Part shown: positions 9,130 through 18,619 of the stretch, one piece after another
Layout: each line of letters begins with the position of its first letter
Numbering within the stretch: the first letter of the stretch is position 1
IMG/VR virus record: IMGVR_UViG_3300030333_000944
Span: 1-28,246 of that record
Reading direction: 5' to 3' (one strand)
Length of the DNA: 28,246 bases
Source: a virus
Notes under the pieces: generated by a model
Database searches by the model: none
Told to the model about the DNA's origin: nothing
What the model saw: only the letters and a program-made list of their open reading frames with translations
Program-made: the position numbers and the translations under genes

Positions 9130-11034
9130 TTAGTTATATTTTGCATACCTGTTACCCTTTTTGAACATAGCTAAATACTCTCCTATAAAGTAGTTTTTAG
9201 CATTATCATTTAAATTAGCATTATTTATAATCCATTTATATATATCCTTCTGATCGTTTAACTTAAAAGGAGTTGATTTCATCTCACCACCTTTTTCTTG
9301 ATATATTGGAGAATTACCTAGATTATCTGTAAACATTTTTTCAAACTCAGGTGTATACCCTTTAGTTGGATCACCATCTACCCATATTTCTTCTTTAAAT
9401 GCTTCTTCATTTTTCTTTGCTGTGCCAAAAAATCCTGCAGGAATTTTATACTTTTCCTCTAAATCTTTATAATCTGTAGTTAAGAAATCATCAATTAGTT
9501 GATCTGCAAATGAAGATTTTGCATCATCTTGATTCATTAAAGTTAATTCAGTTGGATTACCAGTATATTCATTAACTAATTCTACTAAATCATTTATTTC
9601 AGCTTCACCAAAATCTTTTGGATCTTTCTTTGATATAATTGCTCCTTTATTATTTATATTGTATAATAATAAATCAATTCTATTTCTAATATCTTCCTCT
9701 TGATTTACGAATGCTCTAACACCAGTAATTGATCCACCACCACCAGTACCAGTTGGTGTTGGTTTAAATTTCCAAGGAGTACGAACATTATCTAATATTC
9801 TTTCTACTACAAAATTTTCAACTTGTTCACGTTGTGTTAAAGGTTCAGTAATTGTATCACCATTAGCATCAACACGTGTGTACATCACTTGTTTTGTTGC
9901 GGCATCATATTTATAACTACCACCCCAAGATAATGTAACTCCATCAAAGTTTTTATCTGTCACCACTGCTCCAGGCATATATTGATTAGGATTAGAATAA
10001 CCATTTATAAAACCTGTTTTTGGATCTAATATCATATTGTTATATATAAACCCATAGTCTACATTATAATCTTCCTCACTATCTCCAGTTGAAAATCCAA
10101 GTTCAAAATTTTTAGCATGTTGAAAAGCTTCATGTAAAATAAAAGCTTGCTTATCTTTAACACTTAAATCTTTATGGATAGACGTTAAATCAGCATCAAT
10201 TAGTTTACCTTCATCTTGAAACTCTTTAGTTGCAAAATCTTTACCAGCTTCATTAGTTATAAATAGTTTTTGACCGGCAATTATTTCTCTCAAAGTAATT
10301 GTTCTGTCTTGACCGTTTTTATCTTTATACCTTATTATACCAGTTTGACTGTGACTTTTATATCCTTTTTTATGTTGTCTTTTTGTTTTACCTTTAATTC
10401 TATCGGCTCCAATTCCTAAAAACCCTGCTTTCATTTTTTTAATCTCATCCCAATCCATATCATACTCGTCAAATGTTATATCAAAAGCACCATCTTGTGT
10501 ATTTGTAGCTATATGATCCATGAAAGCCGCGAAGTTATTATGATCTTTCATTGCCGACCAATTAATATTATTTAGATTTAACTGACCAGCATTTACATTT
10601 TGTAATACTGCATCAATTTGAGTTTTATACTGTTGAGCCCATGCCATTCTTTGGTTTTGTACTCTTTGCTCTGCTGCCGATAACTCATCCCAATGTTTAC
10701 CACTACCTTTTACTGGCACATAACCACCGGCTCCATTATTAATTGTTGGATCCCATTCCATATCATAAAAAATCTCACTCATACCTCTTTCTAAAGCTTC
10801 TTGTGAGTTTTGTTTAATTTTACCACCTACAGTCTCTCCAAAAAGATTTTTCTCTTCTTCAGATACTTGAAGTGCAGCGCCAACCGTTTTCCCCATATCC
10901 ATCCAAGCCTTGTGTATATTTTCGTTCATCTCAGCATAATTAGGTAGCTCAGCAACTTTACCTGTTCTCCATGGACCCAAAGGTGCATCTCTAGGTAATT
11001 GTATGTGTGGTCTCCATTGTTCTATTCTAGCCAT
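9130..11034 (-). CDS. Putative internal virion protein
   Basis: This is a 634-residue soluble protein with no signal peptide or membrane segment. It lies between the S74-bearing protein and the giant protein, where short-tailed phages keep their ejectosome genes. The N-terminal third (MARIEQWRPHIQLPRDAPLG and a helical, Gln-rich segment to about residue 170) may pack against its neighbours. A basic patch near 210-230 (KGKTKRQHKKGYKSHS) could touch nucleic acid. A Gly-rich linker (TGTGGGG, near residue 425) separates it from an acidic helical C-terminal part. An HEAFQH string at 301-306 is not a zincin motif. The gene starts 2 bases after the upstream stop in an A/T leader (AGAATATAATT) without a Shine-Dalgarno sequence. 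The role is assigned from position only, since I recognise no enzymatic domain. Confidence 0.7.
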   Translation of the reverse strand: MARIEQWRPHIQLPRDAPLGPWRTGKVAELPNYAEMNENIHKAWMDMGKTVGAALQVSEEEKNLFGETVGGKIKQNSQEALERGMSEIFYDMEWDPTINNGAGGYVPVKGSGKHWDELSAAEQRVQNQRMAWAQQYKTQIDAVLQNVNAGQLNLNNINWSAMKDHNNFAAFMDHIATNTQDGAFDITFDEYDMDWDEIKKMKAGFLGIGADRIKGKTKRQHKKGYKSHSQTGIIRYKDKNGQDRTITLREIIAGQKLFITNEAGKDFATKEFQDEGKLIDADLTSIHKDLSVKDKQAFILHEAFQHAKNFELGFSTGDSEEDYNVDYGFIYNNMILDPKTGFINGYSNPNQYMPGAVVTDKNFDGVTLSWGGSYKYDAATKQVMYTRVDANGDTITEPLTQREQVENFVVERILDNVRTPWKFKPTPTGTGGGGSITGVRAFVNQEEDIRNRIDLLLYNINNKGAIISKKDPKDFGEAEINDLVELVNEYTGNPTELTLMNQDDAKSSFADQLIDDFLTTDYKDLEEKYKIPAGFFGTAKKNEEAFKEEIWVDGDPTKGYTPEFEKMFTDNLGNSPIYQEKGGEMKSTPFKLNDQKDIYKWIINNANLNDNAKNYFIGEYLAMFKKGNRYAKYN

Positions 11035-11036
11035 AA

Positions 11037-11915
11037 TTATATTCTTTTAAATTCTACGTCTAATTTTGAATAATCTACTAAATCATAACCATCCGCATGT
11101 TTAGTAACAGCATGTTGAGGAATCTCATCAGATATGACACCTTGAAATAATCCTTTACCAAACGCTTTGTTTATATATTCAAAGGTATATATTTTTAATC
11201 CATTAGGAGAATATCCTATTAATTTTATATTTCTCTTTAATCTTCTATCACTAGCCGCATAAGTTTGCATACCAGCACTAACAGCTTGTGGAATTGCTTG
11301 ACCTATAATTTGAGTTTGCTGAGCTTCCATTTTATATTGATTTGTTCTGTTTCCAGCTGCAAGTCCAGCTTGTCTATCTAAATATTGTAAATCTCTTTGC
11401 TCTTGAACATTAAACTGCCAAGCTCTACCCTCAGCTGTCATAGCTTGCATTCTTCTAGCTTCACCCATTCTCATTTGCATTGCCGCTTGTTCACCCTGAG
11501 CTGCATATAATTGATTTCTAGCTTCTTGTTGTCCTATACTAGCCGCGATACCTCTTTTTGATGATAATGCTCCTTGTGCTAAAGCTGTTGCTCCACCACC
11601 ACCAAATCCAAAAGCTCTACTTTGATCTAACATATTCGCTAAAGCTATATCACTTTGTTCTGCTTGAAATTCTGCTGTTTTCGTAGATACTTGGAGATTT
11701 GCAAATGGATTAGATACCATTGAGGACAAGTCTCCCATTTGATCATAAGGATTTATAACATCCTGTCTACTTGCTTCTCTAGCCTCCATTTTTGCTTCGG
11801 CTGTATTAGCTCTATTTCTTGCTCTTTTAGCTTTGTCAGAAGCCACCTTCGCTGATATAGCGCTACCTGCTAATGATGCTCCTGCTACGATTGCTGCTGC
11901 TGTTACTATTCCCAT
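11037..11915 (-). CDS. Internal virion-like protein with C-terminal S74 autoprotease/chaperone domain
   Basis: This protein has 292 residues. Residues 2-22 form an Ala/Gly-rich hydrophobic segment (MGIVTAAAIVAGASLAGSA), followed by an Arg/Ala/Glu coiled coil to about 55 and then Gln/Ala/Met-rich helices to about 215. This build recalls the small T7-type internal core proteins. The end is different: SDRRLKRNIK at 222-231 is the signature of the peptidase S74 intramolecular chaperone, with the expected Ser 222 and Lys 227 pair. It is followed by SPNGLKIYTFEY and SDEIPQHAV, which are typical of that family. In tail spikes this domain cuts itself off just before the Ser after trimerisation. Here cleavage would release 71 residues. 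The gene sits 2 bases from each neighbour. The S74 assignment is strong; the ejection role is inferred. Confidence 0.82.
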   Translation of the reverse strand: MGIVTAAAIVAGASLAGSAISAKVASDKAKRARNRANTAEAKMEAREASRQDVINPYDQMGDLSSMVSNPFANLQVSTKTAEFQAEQSDIALANMLDQSRAFGFGGGGATALAQGALSSKRGIAASIGQQEARNQLYAAQGEQAAMQMRMGEARRMQAMTAEGRAWQFNVQEQRDLQYLDRQAGLAAGNRTNQYKMEAQQTQIIGQAIPQAVSAGMQTYAASDRRLKRNIKLIGYSPNGLKIYTFEYINKAFGKGLFQGVISDEIPQHAVTKHADGYDLVDYSKLDVEFKRI

Positions 11916-11917
11916 AA

Positions 11918-12322
11918 TTATATCATTTTTGTTAGTTCGTAAGATGGTTTTGGCTCAACAATCCATCCTAATTTCTTTTTTATTTCTATTAATTTATTAT
12001 TTCTACCTACGGCAAATAAAGCTCTAACACCCTTTCTACTATATATATCTTGAACGCTTGTTATTAATAGCTCTATAGCTTGTTTTCTATCCTTATCTCT
12101 ATATTTAGGATTTGAAACTATCCACTCAAATAAATACCATTTTGAATTTGTTTCATAAACAAACCCGCAAACAATAGGTATTCCATTTTTTTCCACCATG
12201 TAGCCACCTGTTCCGTTATTAGGTAAAAACTCTTTTGGTAAAACTGGCCAATCCCATTTTACCCACCAATCAGAGAAGATGTCATAATCTTCTTCTTTTA
12301 ATTTTCTAACATTTAATTCCAT
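11918..12322 (-). CDS. GNAT-family N-acetyltransferase-like protein
   Basis: This is a 134-residue protein of a size usual for a single GNAT fold. The N-terminus MELNVRKLKEEDYD is the usual first strand and helix. A middle strand pair covers GGYMVEKNGIPIVCGFVYE and WYLFEWIVSNPKYRDKD, where the beta-4 strand leads to the acetyl-CoA loop. That loop is degenerate: YRDKDRKQAIELLI takes the place of the canonical Gln/Arg-x-x-Gly-x-Gly/Ala. The last strands include ALFAVGRNNKLIEIKKKLGW, the common Asn-then-helix that leads into a final strand. The substrate is unknown. The gene sits tightly inside the ejection-protein cluster (2 bases before the next start), so its product may be packaged or may modify virion proteins, but that is inference. 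The altered CoA loop leaves real doubt about catalysis. Confidence 0.7.
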   Translation of the reverse strand: MELNVRKLKEEDYDIFSDWWVKWDWPVLPKEFLPNNGTGGYMVEKNGIPIVCGFVYETNSKWYLFEWIVSNPKYRDKDRKQAIELLITSVQDIYSRKGVRALFAVGRNNKLIEIKKKLGWIVEPKPSYELTKMI

Positions 12323-12333
12323 TTTATTTATAT

Positions 12334-13728
12334 TTATCTTGATGATAATGACACTTGAGAACTTACACTAAACAACTCAGCTTTATCTGCTGTAGCTGTC
12401 TCTGTTGGCTCCCAATATCTCATTTCAAATTCTCCATAATAACCCTTTATTCCAGTTGTATTAAAATTTGAGTTATCTTGAAAGAAATCATTTGCTTTAT
12501 TTCTTAATTCACTAAAATATTTTCCTTCTTTTTTTACAAAGCCAATTGTCTGACCACCTGATGTTGTAGTTTCTTTTGGTATTGTATAAGCTTCATGAAC
12601 TTGTGTAGACGTATTAAAACCAGTTATAAAATGTCCACCGGTTACACAGCTTTCCATTGACCAACCAGTTGTACCTTCATAATTTATAGTAAAAAAGTTT
12701 TTAATATCAGATGGTTGTTCATTAAATAAACCCTTTACATAAACTGGATCAGGAAAACTTACTGCACCGTCATAATGTCCATCAGGTTCTGTATAAAATT
12801 TAGCTCTTGGAACAGTATTGTCATAGTGTTTAAACATATTTTGACCAATTAATGATTTATTTGGCCATGTATAATATCTATTACGTAAACTAACTCCAAA
12901 AGATGGTTTAAATGTATAAAAACTAACCCAACCTTCAACTCTTTCGTCATAACAAAGCGTTCTGTATCCAGTAATAGCTGTATCTATTTCTGGAACACTA
13001 TTATTATTTTTACTTAAAACTCCACCATCTATTGTAGAACCTTGTAATGATATAACATATTTTTGTTTTTGCTCATCAAAAGACCCGTATATATTATCAC
13101 ACAAAATTAGGTTATCTTTAAAAAAGTCTTTCATACCAGACATGGATATAGGTATAATAGCGTTTCCTTCTAATCTACATACAGCACCTCTTCTTTTATC
13201 CGCCCAGTATTTTCTAGTACCAAATGCAGCAAAACTCTCTGGATGTTTACCTATACCAAATTTTCCAGGATAAGGTGTTATTTGACCTATAACATTAGCA
13301 GCTGTTGCTGTTATTGGTTGTCCTTCAGCTGTGTAAATAGCGTCTTTATCAATAAGAGCTCTATTAACTTTATCTTCTTGAAATATATTTAAGTTAGTAT
13401 CTTCAGCATGTAGTCTTTGAATACTACCATGTGCTAAATCTGCAGCTCTTGTAATTTCTTCACCAATAGGAAATTGATTTAGTTCATTAAATCCTGTTCT
13501 TGAATTAAATATACCACTATACATCATAGCGTTTGGTCTTTCTAACACGTCATAGTTTTCATTGGTAACATGAGCTCTAGCGCCTAGATCCATTTGTTGA
13601 CCATTGAATTCACCTTTTATTCTTGATTCTTCTATATGCCATGCACCAGTATCTTCTGCTGGTCCAGCTGTAACACCACCTGCTATTACTATCGAATTAA
13701 AATAAGCTATTTCTATTGTTACTGCCAT
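12334..13728 (-). CDS. Tail protein, likely C-terminal half of a nozzle/propeller-type protein
   Basis: This 464-residue protein is predicted to be beta-rich. Its sequence (FNSIVIAGG near residue 10, EESRIKGEFNGQQMDLGARA, MMYSGIFNSRTGFNELNQF, LIDKDAIYTAEGQ, GKHPESFAAFG, KRRGAVCRL, MKDFFKDNL) matches a conserved block that I recall as the C-terminal part of much larger tail proteins in marine phages, where it follows the type of sequence found in the 1230-residue neighbour. It starts 16 bases after that gene's stop. It probably forms part of the tail tip or nozzle beta-propeller together with the upstream product. No membrane segment, protease or lyase motif is visible. The leader is A/T only. 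The structural assignment is fairly secure, and the exact place in the tail is inferred. Confidence 0.75.
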   Translation of the reverse strand: MAVTIEIAYFNSIVIAGGVTAGPAEDTGAWHIEESRIKGEFNGQQMDLGARAHVTNENYDVLERPNAMMYSGIFNSRTGFNELNQFPIGEEITRAADLAHGSIQRLHAEDTNLNIFQEDKVNRALIDKDAIYTAEGQPITATAANVIGQITPYPGKFGIGKHPESFAAFGTRKYWADKRRGAVCRLEGNAIIPISMSGMKDFFKDNLILCDNIYGSFDEQKQKYVISLQGSTIDGGVLSKNNNSVPEIDTAITGYRTLCYDERVEGWVSFYTFKPSFGVSLRNRYYTWPNKSLIGQNMFKHYDNTVPRAKFYTEPDGHYDGAVSFPDPVYVKGLFNEQPSDIKNFFTINYEGTTGWSMESCVTGGHFITGFNTSTQVHEAYTIPKETTTSGGQTIGFVKKEGKYFSELRNKANDFFQDNSNFNTTGIKGYYGEFEMRYWEPTETATADKAELFSVSSQVSLSSR

Positions 13729-13744
13729 TTGTATATTTTTTTAA

Positions 13745-16700
13745 TTAACAATCATCACATTCTCCGTTATCAGCATTTAATACCCCATTAACAACATACC
13801 ATGCGTGTTCATTATTTTTCCAAACAAACCAACCGGTTGAGCCAGCGTATAATCTATTAGTCATAGCCGCATCAGTGTATACTATGTTATTATAATGAAT
13901 TCCACTATCTGATGGGGTTGATCCCGTTGCTTCGTCTATATAAACTGTCATTGAAGAAGCAATACATAATAAATTACATGCAGAACTTTCACTTGAAGCC
14001 GCATAACCTGAAGTTTGATACCCAGCTAGTTTAGTTATAACAAAAGTATTACTTGCTGACAAACTACCATTATCTGTTATATTTAATGTAACCGTCTTTG
14101 TTGTATTACTTCCAAATAATGTGGTTTCATTATATGAACTAGTTGTTTGAAGTCTTATTGTACCATCAGAAGGTTGAACAATTTCTAAACCAGCTATTGT
14201 AGCTCCTCCACTAGGTTCAGTAACGTTACCAGGTGTTATAAATTTAGTTTTTAAAGTCGTGTCAGCAGAACCATTAACAGCTGATACTGACCCAATAACA
14301 ACACCAGAACCAGAACCAGAAGGTATAACACCAGTTCCACTAGTTATAGTAGGTGCAGAATTAGTAACACTAAAATCAAAGTCTCCATTTGTTGATGTCC
14401 CATCTGTTTGACTTACTTTGATAGTTAGTGTAAAAGTGTCTTGGGGTGTAATATTATTAAAAGCAAATGTGCCATTAGTTTTAATTTTCCAAGTACTACC
14501 GCTACTATTGTAAACAATAAACTTACTTGAAACATCATTACCGTTTCCATCTACAGCAGTTACTAATTGATAAGATGTTATACTACCAGTTGATGCTGTA
14601 GCTGTAAGTGTTGCTAATTCTTTACCAGAATTTTCACTTTCTACAAAAGTTGGTGCTGATGTTGTTCCAGCGGTTACAGCCGATAAAGCTAAACCAGTTG
14701 GTCCACCAGATTGTAATGTTATTTGTTCGTTTAGATCTCTAAGTAAACCACCTGTTGATGTTTCATAGAATATATCTAATTTTGATTTTACTGGCTCAGT
14801 TTCAAAAACTGTTAAACCACTAACATTAGCTTTAGGATAACCAGCTGGTGTATTAACTCCTTCAGCTGAAGAATCTATATCAACATCACCTGTTGTAACA
14901 GCTACTTGTTCTGTTCTTAAATTAGGTAATTCAGCAACTAATGGATTTTTATCATTATCACGAACGAATTTATAAACCCTAACTCTATCTACACCAGTAT
15001 TTCCTTCGTTAACATCACTCCATAAACCCTGCTCAATAGCAGAACCTATACTAATAACTTTCATGTATTCTTGGTTAATATTACCAATTACGGATTTATA
15101 ACTTGGTGTGTCTCCAGAATCAGCACCTTGTACTACTTTAGGATAAAGTCTTACTTCGCACCCAGCTATACCCGGTCTAGTTTCATCACTTTGCGTAACA
15201 GATCTAGGCACTTTATTTATATTATCCCCATATAATGTAAGCCATGTTCTACCACTACGAGATGTATCTTGATCACCACCAATTGTGTTAGGACTTGTAG
15301 TCGTAAAACCTTTTGTGGTCCATGAATTAGCTGGATGGTTTGTATATACGTTATAATAATCTTGTTCTTGTTGTTTTACAACTAATCTCCAAGAATACCA
15401 ACCATGAGGATTTGTCTCATGATGATACAAATCTTCTTCAGGAACAATTCTTTCATCATGAAATGTTATAGTTAAAGCTTGACCATAAGCAGCTTGATTC
15501 GTACTCCAACTGTATGCTGAACTATATTTTGCTGATAAATCTTCCGCACTAGCACCAACCGTTACTGTATCAGTTCCATCTGTTGAAGTGTGAGTAGATA
15601 AAATAACAGGTGACTGTCTACCCCAAATATCAGATAATACAATACCAACTTGATAAGTTCTTCTTTGTTTTATATTGTGGTATTTATACATTTCGTCGTT
15701 ATTCTGTATAACACCAACTGTTTGTCCAAATTCTGCATCTCCTTTTTTATCATATGATACAGTATAATCAATACCCTCATTATTGCTAGTATCTTTTGGT
15801 AAAGTAAGATTTTGTGTTATATTACCATATACTAGTCTATTACTTACAACTTCTTGTGCTTTTGCTCTAACTGGTATTTTATCACTAGTTCTTAGTAATT
15901 GTTTTTCAGGTAAAACTTTATAAGGTTCTTTTGATGTATATGTATACTTTAGTGCGTGTCTATAATATGCTTTTTTAAATGTCAATGAAGCATCATCAGA
16001 ACATGTTATTCCACCACCCGCACCAGTATCATGATTAAATGTTCCCGCTTGATTTTGTAATCTAATTGTTGTGCCACTAACACTTGCTACGTATAATCTA
16101 CCTTCAGAACCTAGAACACTAGTCGACATGTTATCTATTATCCAACCTGCCTCAACGCCATTAAGAGCATCAACTTCTAATGTGTTGTCGTTAGTATGGT
16201 TTCCATTAGCAACAACAGTAGCAGAACCAGTTGCTACATAATATGTTTCTATAGTTACGCCTGCGTCTTCTATATTTATAGTATCAACTAGTTTAACACC
16301 TAAACCATCAGATTCTTTTGCTAATATTTCAACACTTTTTATATTAAATGGGTTTGCAACATATACACTATTGCTTAAATAACTTTCAGTACCATTATTA
16401 CCATCTGGATTATTTGTAGATCCGTGTTCATCTATGCTTGGAAGTGGTATACGCATTATAACTTTATTATATGCGTTTTGCATTATAGGTACAACAGTGT
16501 CTTCCCATACATCTTCTACACTAACAGGTACTTTAGGCTCATCACCAGTTCCAGTGTCAGCAGCTGTAGCATTAACTTGATCAGGCGCATGTTTTAGTAC
16601 ACCCGCGTTAAGTGGTTTAAACACAGATTGTGTAAATGGTGATATTACAGAATATTGTCCATCTTTAAATTTATATCTATAAGCAAATCTAACAAATTTA

Positions 16701-17437
16701 TCTTCTAAGTATTTGGATTTAACATCCCCATCTCTAAGCAATGTTGTACCATCACCCCTTGAATGTGCACCAGTACCAATTACAACATTAGTTTCATTTA
16801 ACATAGGCTCTAAATATGGAGCTACTTTACCTACACCAATTCTTGCCTCACATTTTGTGTATTGACTTCCGCCACCAGTTCCAAAATAATAGTTTCTATC
16901 ATATTTAGGACTATTTGGATCAGCTATGTCTAAATCAATCATTCTTGGTTGATTGTAATCATCAGTCCAACATAAATAATTTTCAAGAACATTTATACCT
17001 GTTATTAATTTCTTTTTATTAAAATTTAACCAACTACCAGTAGCAATTTCTACAGGTTCAGCATCACCATCTTTCATGATTACACTACAATAATTACCAA
17101 CACCAGCTCTTTCCATTTTTTGAATAGTGTTTGTAGAATCACTACTAAAATTAGTTGTAAACCAAAATATTCTATTATTTGGCGTATCGGAATAAGCACC
17201 TATAGTAGTATCACCAGAATTATTTCCACTTGGACTAGTATAACCTGTTGGCCAATCAATTTTATCATTATATGCTAGTTTATTGCCTAAAACATTTTCA
17301 ATAGCACCTACGTCAGAATCTTCACTACTAGAAATTTGTATGTTTTGGGCTTCTCTATACTCACCTTGTGGCACAAGTCTTTCGTCAAGATCTTTATTCA
17401 TCTTGCCCTTCATAAATACTTTTTTAAACTCTGGCAT
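13745..17437 (-). CDS. Large tail nozzle-like structural protein with cadherin-like repeats
   Basis: This protein has 1230 residues. The N-terminus (MKGKMNKDLDERLVPQGEY then QISSSEDSDVGAIENVLGN) is the conserved opening of a family of large phage tail proteins, comparable in layout to the T7 nozzle protein, whose N-terminus also describes a propeller. Residues to about 910 are beta-rich with many Asn/Thr/Gly. Two cadherin/Ig-like repeats follow, at about 915-1020 and 1024-1140 (APTFVESENSGKELATL and APTITSGTG starts). The last 80 residues are a separate Cys-containing module (CNLLC near 1150, ending ECDDC) with the VYTDAAM-type strand seen at phage tail tips. It begins 4 bases after the preceding stop. 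It likely makes the distal tail and contacts the host surface. The propeller comparison is inference; the repeats and the tail module are seen directly. Confidence 0.78.
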   Translation of the reverse strand: MPEFKKVFMKGKMNKDLDERLVPQGEYREAQNIQISSSEDSDVGAIENVLGNKLAYNDKIDWPTGYTSPSGNNSGDTTIGAYSDTPNNRIFWFTTNFSSDSTNTIQKMERAGVGNYCSVIMKDGDAEPVEIATGSWLNFNKKKLITGINVLENYLCWTDDYNQPRMIDLDIADPNSPKYDRNYYFGTGGGSQYTKCEARIGVGKVAPYLEPMLNETNVVIGTGAHSRGDGTTLLRDGDVKSKYLEDKFVRFAYRYKFKDGQYSVISPFTQSVFKPLNAGVLKHAPDQVNATAADTGTGDEPKVPVSVEDVWEDTVVPIMQNAYNKVIMRIPLPSIDEHGSTNNPDGNNGTESYLSNSVYVANPFNIKSVEILAKESDGLGVKLVDTINIEDAGVTIETYYVATGSATVVANGNHTNDNTLEVDALNGVEAGWIIDNMSTSVLGSEGRLYVASVSGTTIRLQNQAGTFNHDTGAGGGITCSDDASLTFKKAYYRHALKYTYTSKEPYKVLPEKQLLRTSDKIPVRAKAQEVVSNRLVYGNITQNLTLPKDTSNNEGIDYTVSYDKKGDAEFGQTVGVIQNNDEMYKYHNIKQRRTYQVGIVLSDIWGRQSPVILSTHTSTDGTDTVTVGASAEDLSAKYSSAYSWSTNQAAYGQALTITFHDERIVPEEDLYHHETNPHGWYSWRLVVKQQEQDYYNVYTNHPANSWTTKGFTTTSPNTIGGDQDTSRSGRTWLTLYGDNINKVPRSVTQSDETRPGIAGCEVRLYPKVVQGADSGDTPSYKSVIGNINQEYMKVISIGSAIEQGLWSDVNEGNTGVDRVRVYKFVRDNDKNPLVAELPNLRTEQVAVTTGDVDIDSSAEGVNTPAGYPKANVSGLTVFETEPVKSKLDIFYETSTGGLLRDLNEQITLQSGGPTGLALSAVTAGTTSAPTFVESENSGKELATLTATASTGSITSYQLVTAVDGNGNDVSSKFIVYNSSGSTWKIKTNGTFAFNNITPQDTFTLTIKVSQTDGTSTNGDFDFSVTNSAPTITSGTGVIPSGSGSGVVIGSVSAVNGSADTTLKTKFITPGNVTEPSGGATIAGLEIVQPSDGTIRLQTTSSYNETTLFGSNTTKTVTLNITDNGSLSASNTFVITKLAGYQTSGYAASSESSACNLLCIASSMTVYIDEATGSTPSDSGIHYNNIVYTDAAMTNRLYAGSTGWFVWKNNEHAWYVVNGVLNADNGECDDC

Positions 17438-17441
17438 TTAA

Positions 17442-18617
17442 TTAGTGTTTTAATTGTTTCGACTTACCTCTCATTACTTGAGTTAACTCTGCAAACTTAA
17501 GATTAGATAATCTAATTTTTGCATTTCTCATTGCAGCTCTTCTTTCTTTTCTATATCTATTTATAACATATTCAGGAATAGCGTTTCTAGTTGAAAGTAA
17601 ATTAAATACTAAATTTTTATACATAGCTTCTTCAAAAAATTTATGTATTTTCATTTCAGCATCAGTACCTAAACCATCAGAAATATATTTTAAAGTAATT
17701 GTTTTTTCTTTTATATCACTACTAAAAGATATTTTACCATTTACCTCATCAATAACAAAAACACCATTTTGTTGTGCTGACTCTGGATCTAATCCATATC
17801 TTAAACCTATGTTTGCTAATCTTTCAGCGTGATAACTATTATGATAAAAGTAATCATTACTATTTACGTTACCAGATAAGTTTGATAGTTCAAAGTCTTT
17901 AAAGTAATCATCAGTAAGAGAACTACCTGTTAATAAATCTTTTTCAGATGAATATAAATAATCATAATCTGAATCTTGTAGTATTGCTTCTGATGGTTTT
18001 GATGTATATCTAGCAGGGTATATAATATGCTCAATACCAGCTGTGTCAACCCAAGATATTCTAACATAATTTATATAATCCTGTGGCATAGGCATTGATA
18101 AACTTGGACCAATATCTACTTCTTGTATTTTTTCAACTCTTCCAATGTCATAATTAAATTCTTGTATAGATCTTTTAGCATGAAATAAAACCTCTGATCT
18201 TTTTACAGTATTAATTATTTTACCATCTCCAATATAAGCAATCATAAAATTATTAACAATATCTTTTAGCGATATATATCTATAATCACCTAATACTTGT
18301 GTTGTTAATAATGCTATTATAGTATCATCTGCCGCTATCGTGTTACTAACACTTAAGTCTGTTGTTACATTGTTAATTGTTTTTTTAGTAAATGTTATTG
18401 CACCAGTTGAACTATCATATGTGTAATTATCTCTATCCTGCTCATCACCATTTAATGTTATTGTAAAATCACTCTCTGAACTTGGTTTATGTGTAAAATC
18501 TGTTGGAAATGTAAATATAGCTCTTGGAATACTACCACTAGTCGTTCCTTCTGATCCCAACCATTTATTTTGTTGGTTATAATATTGATAATGTGTTGTT
18601 GTTCCTAATAATCCCAT
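17442..18617 (-). CDS. Tail ring/adaptor protein
   Basis: This protein has 391 residues. The first 110 residues form a beta domain (FTFPTDFTHKPSSESDFTIT, DRDNYTYDSSTGAITF) resembling the carbohydrate- or collar-type start of some tail tubular proteins. The rest is the conserved core: YISLKDIVNNFMIAYIGDGK, VKRSEVLFHAKRSIQEFNYD, MPMPQDYINYVRISWVD, then a helical end with basic Arg/Lys stretches (NRYRKERRAAMRNAKIR). The YISL...HAKRSIQEF...LPxDYIxYVR layout is the hallmark of the phage adaptor that sits under the portal, comparable in role to T7 gp11. It lies between the 344-residue ring protein and the nozzle-like gene, as expected for head-to-tail assembly order. The function is inferred from these motifs and synteny. 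Confidence 0.75.
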   Translation of the reverse strand: MGLLGTTTHYQYYNQQNKWLGSEGTTSGSIPRAIFTFPTDFTHKPSSESDFTITLNGDEQDRDNYTYDSSTGAITFTKKTINNVTTDLSVSNTIAADDTIIALLTTQVLGDYRYISLKDIVNNFMIAYIGDGKIINTVKRSEVLFHAKRSIQEFNYDIGRVEKIQEVDIGPSLSMPMPQDYINYVRISWVDTAGIEHIIYPARYTSKPSEAILQDSDYDYLYSSEKDLLTGSSLTDDYFKDFELSNLSGNVNSNDYFYHNSYHAERLANIGLRYGLDPESAQQNGVFVIDEVNGKISFSSDIKEKTITLKYISDGLGTDAEMKIHKFFEEAMYKNLVFNLLSTRNAIPEYVINRYRKERRAAMRNAKIRLSNLKFAELTQVMRGKSKQLKH

Positions 18618-18619
18618 AG

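Noticed and set aside
10117-10134. HEAFQH in the 634-residue protein as a second metalloprotease
   Set aside because: Three residues separate Glu from the second His, not the two required for HEXXH, and no supporting ligand is evident.
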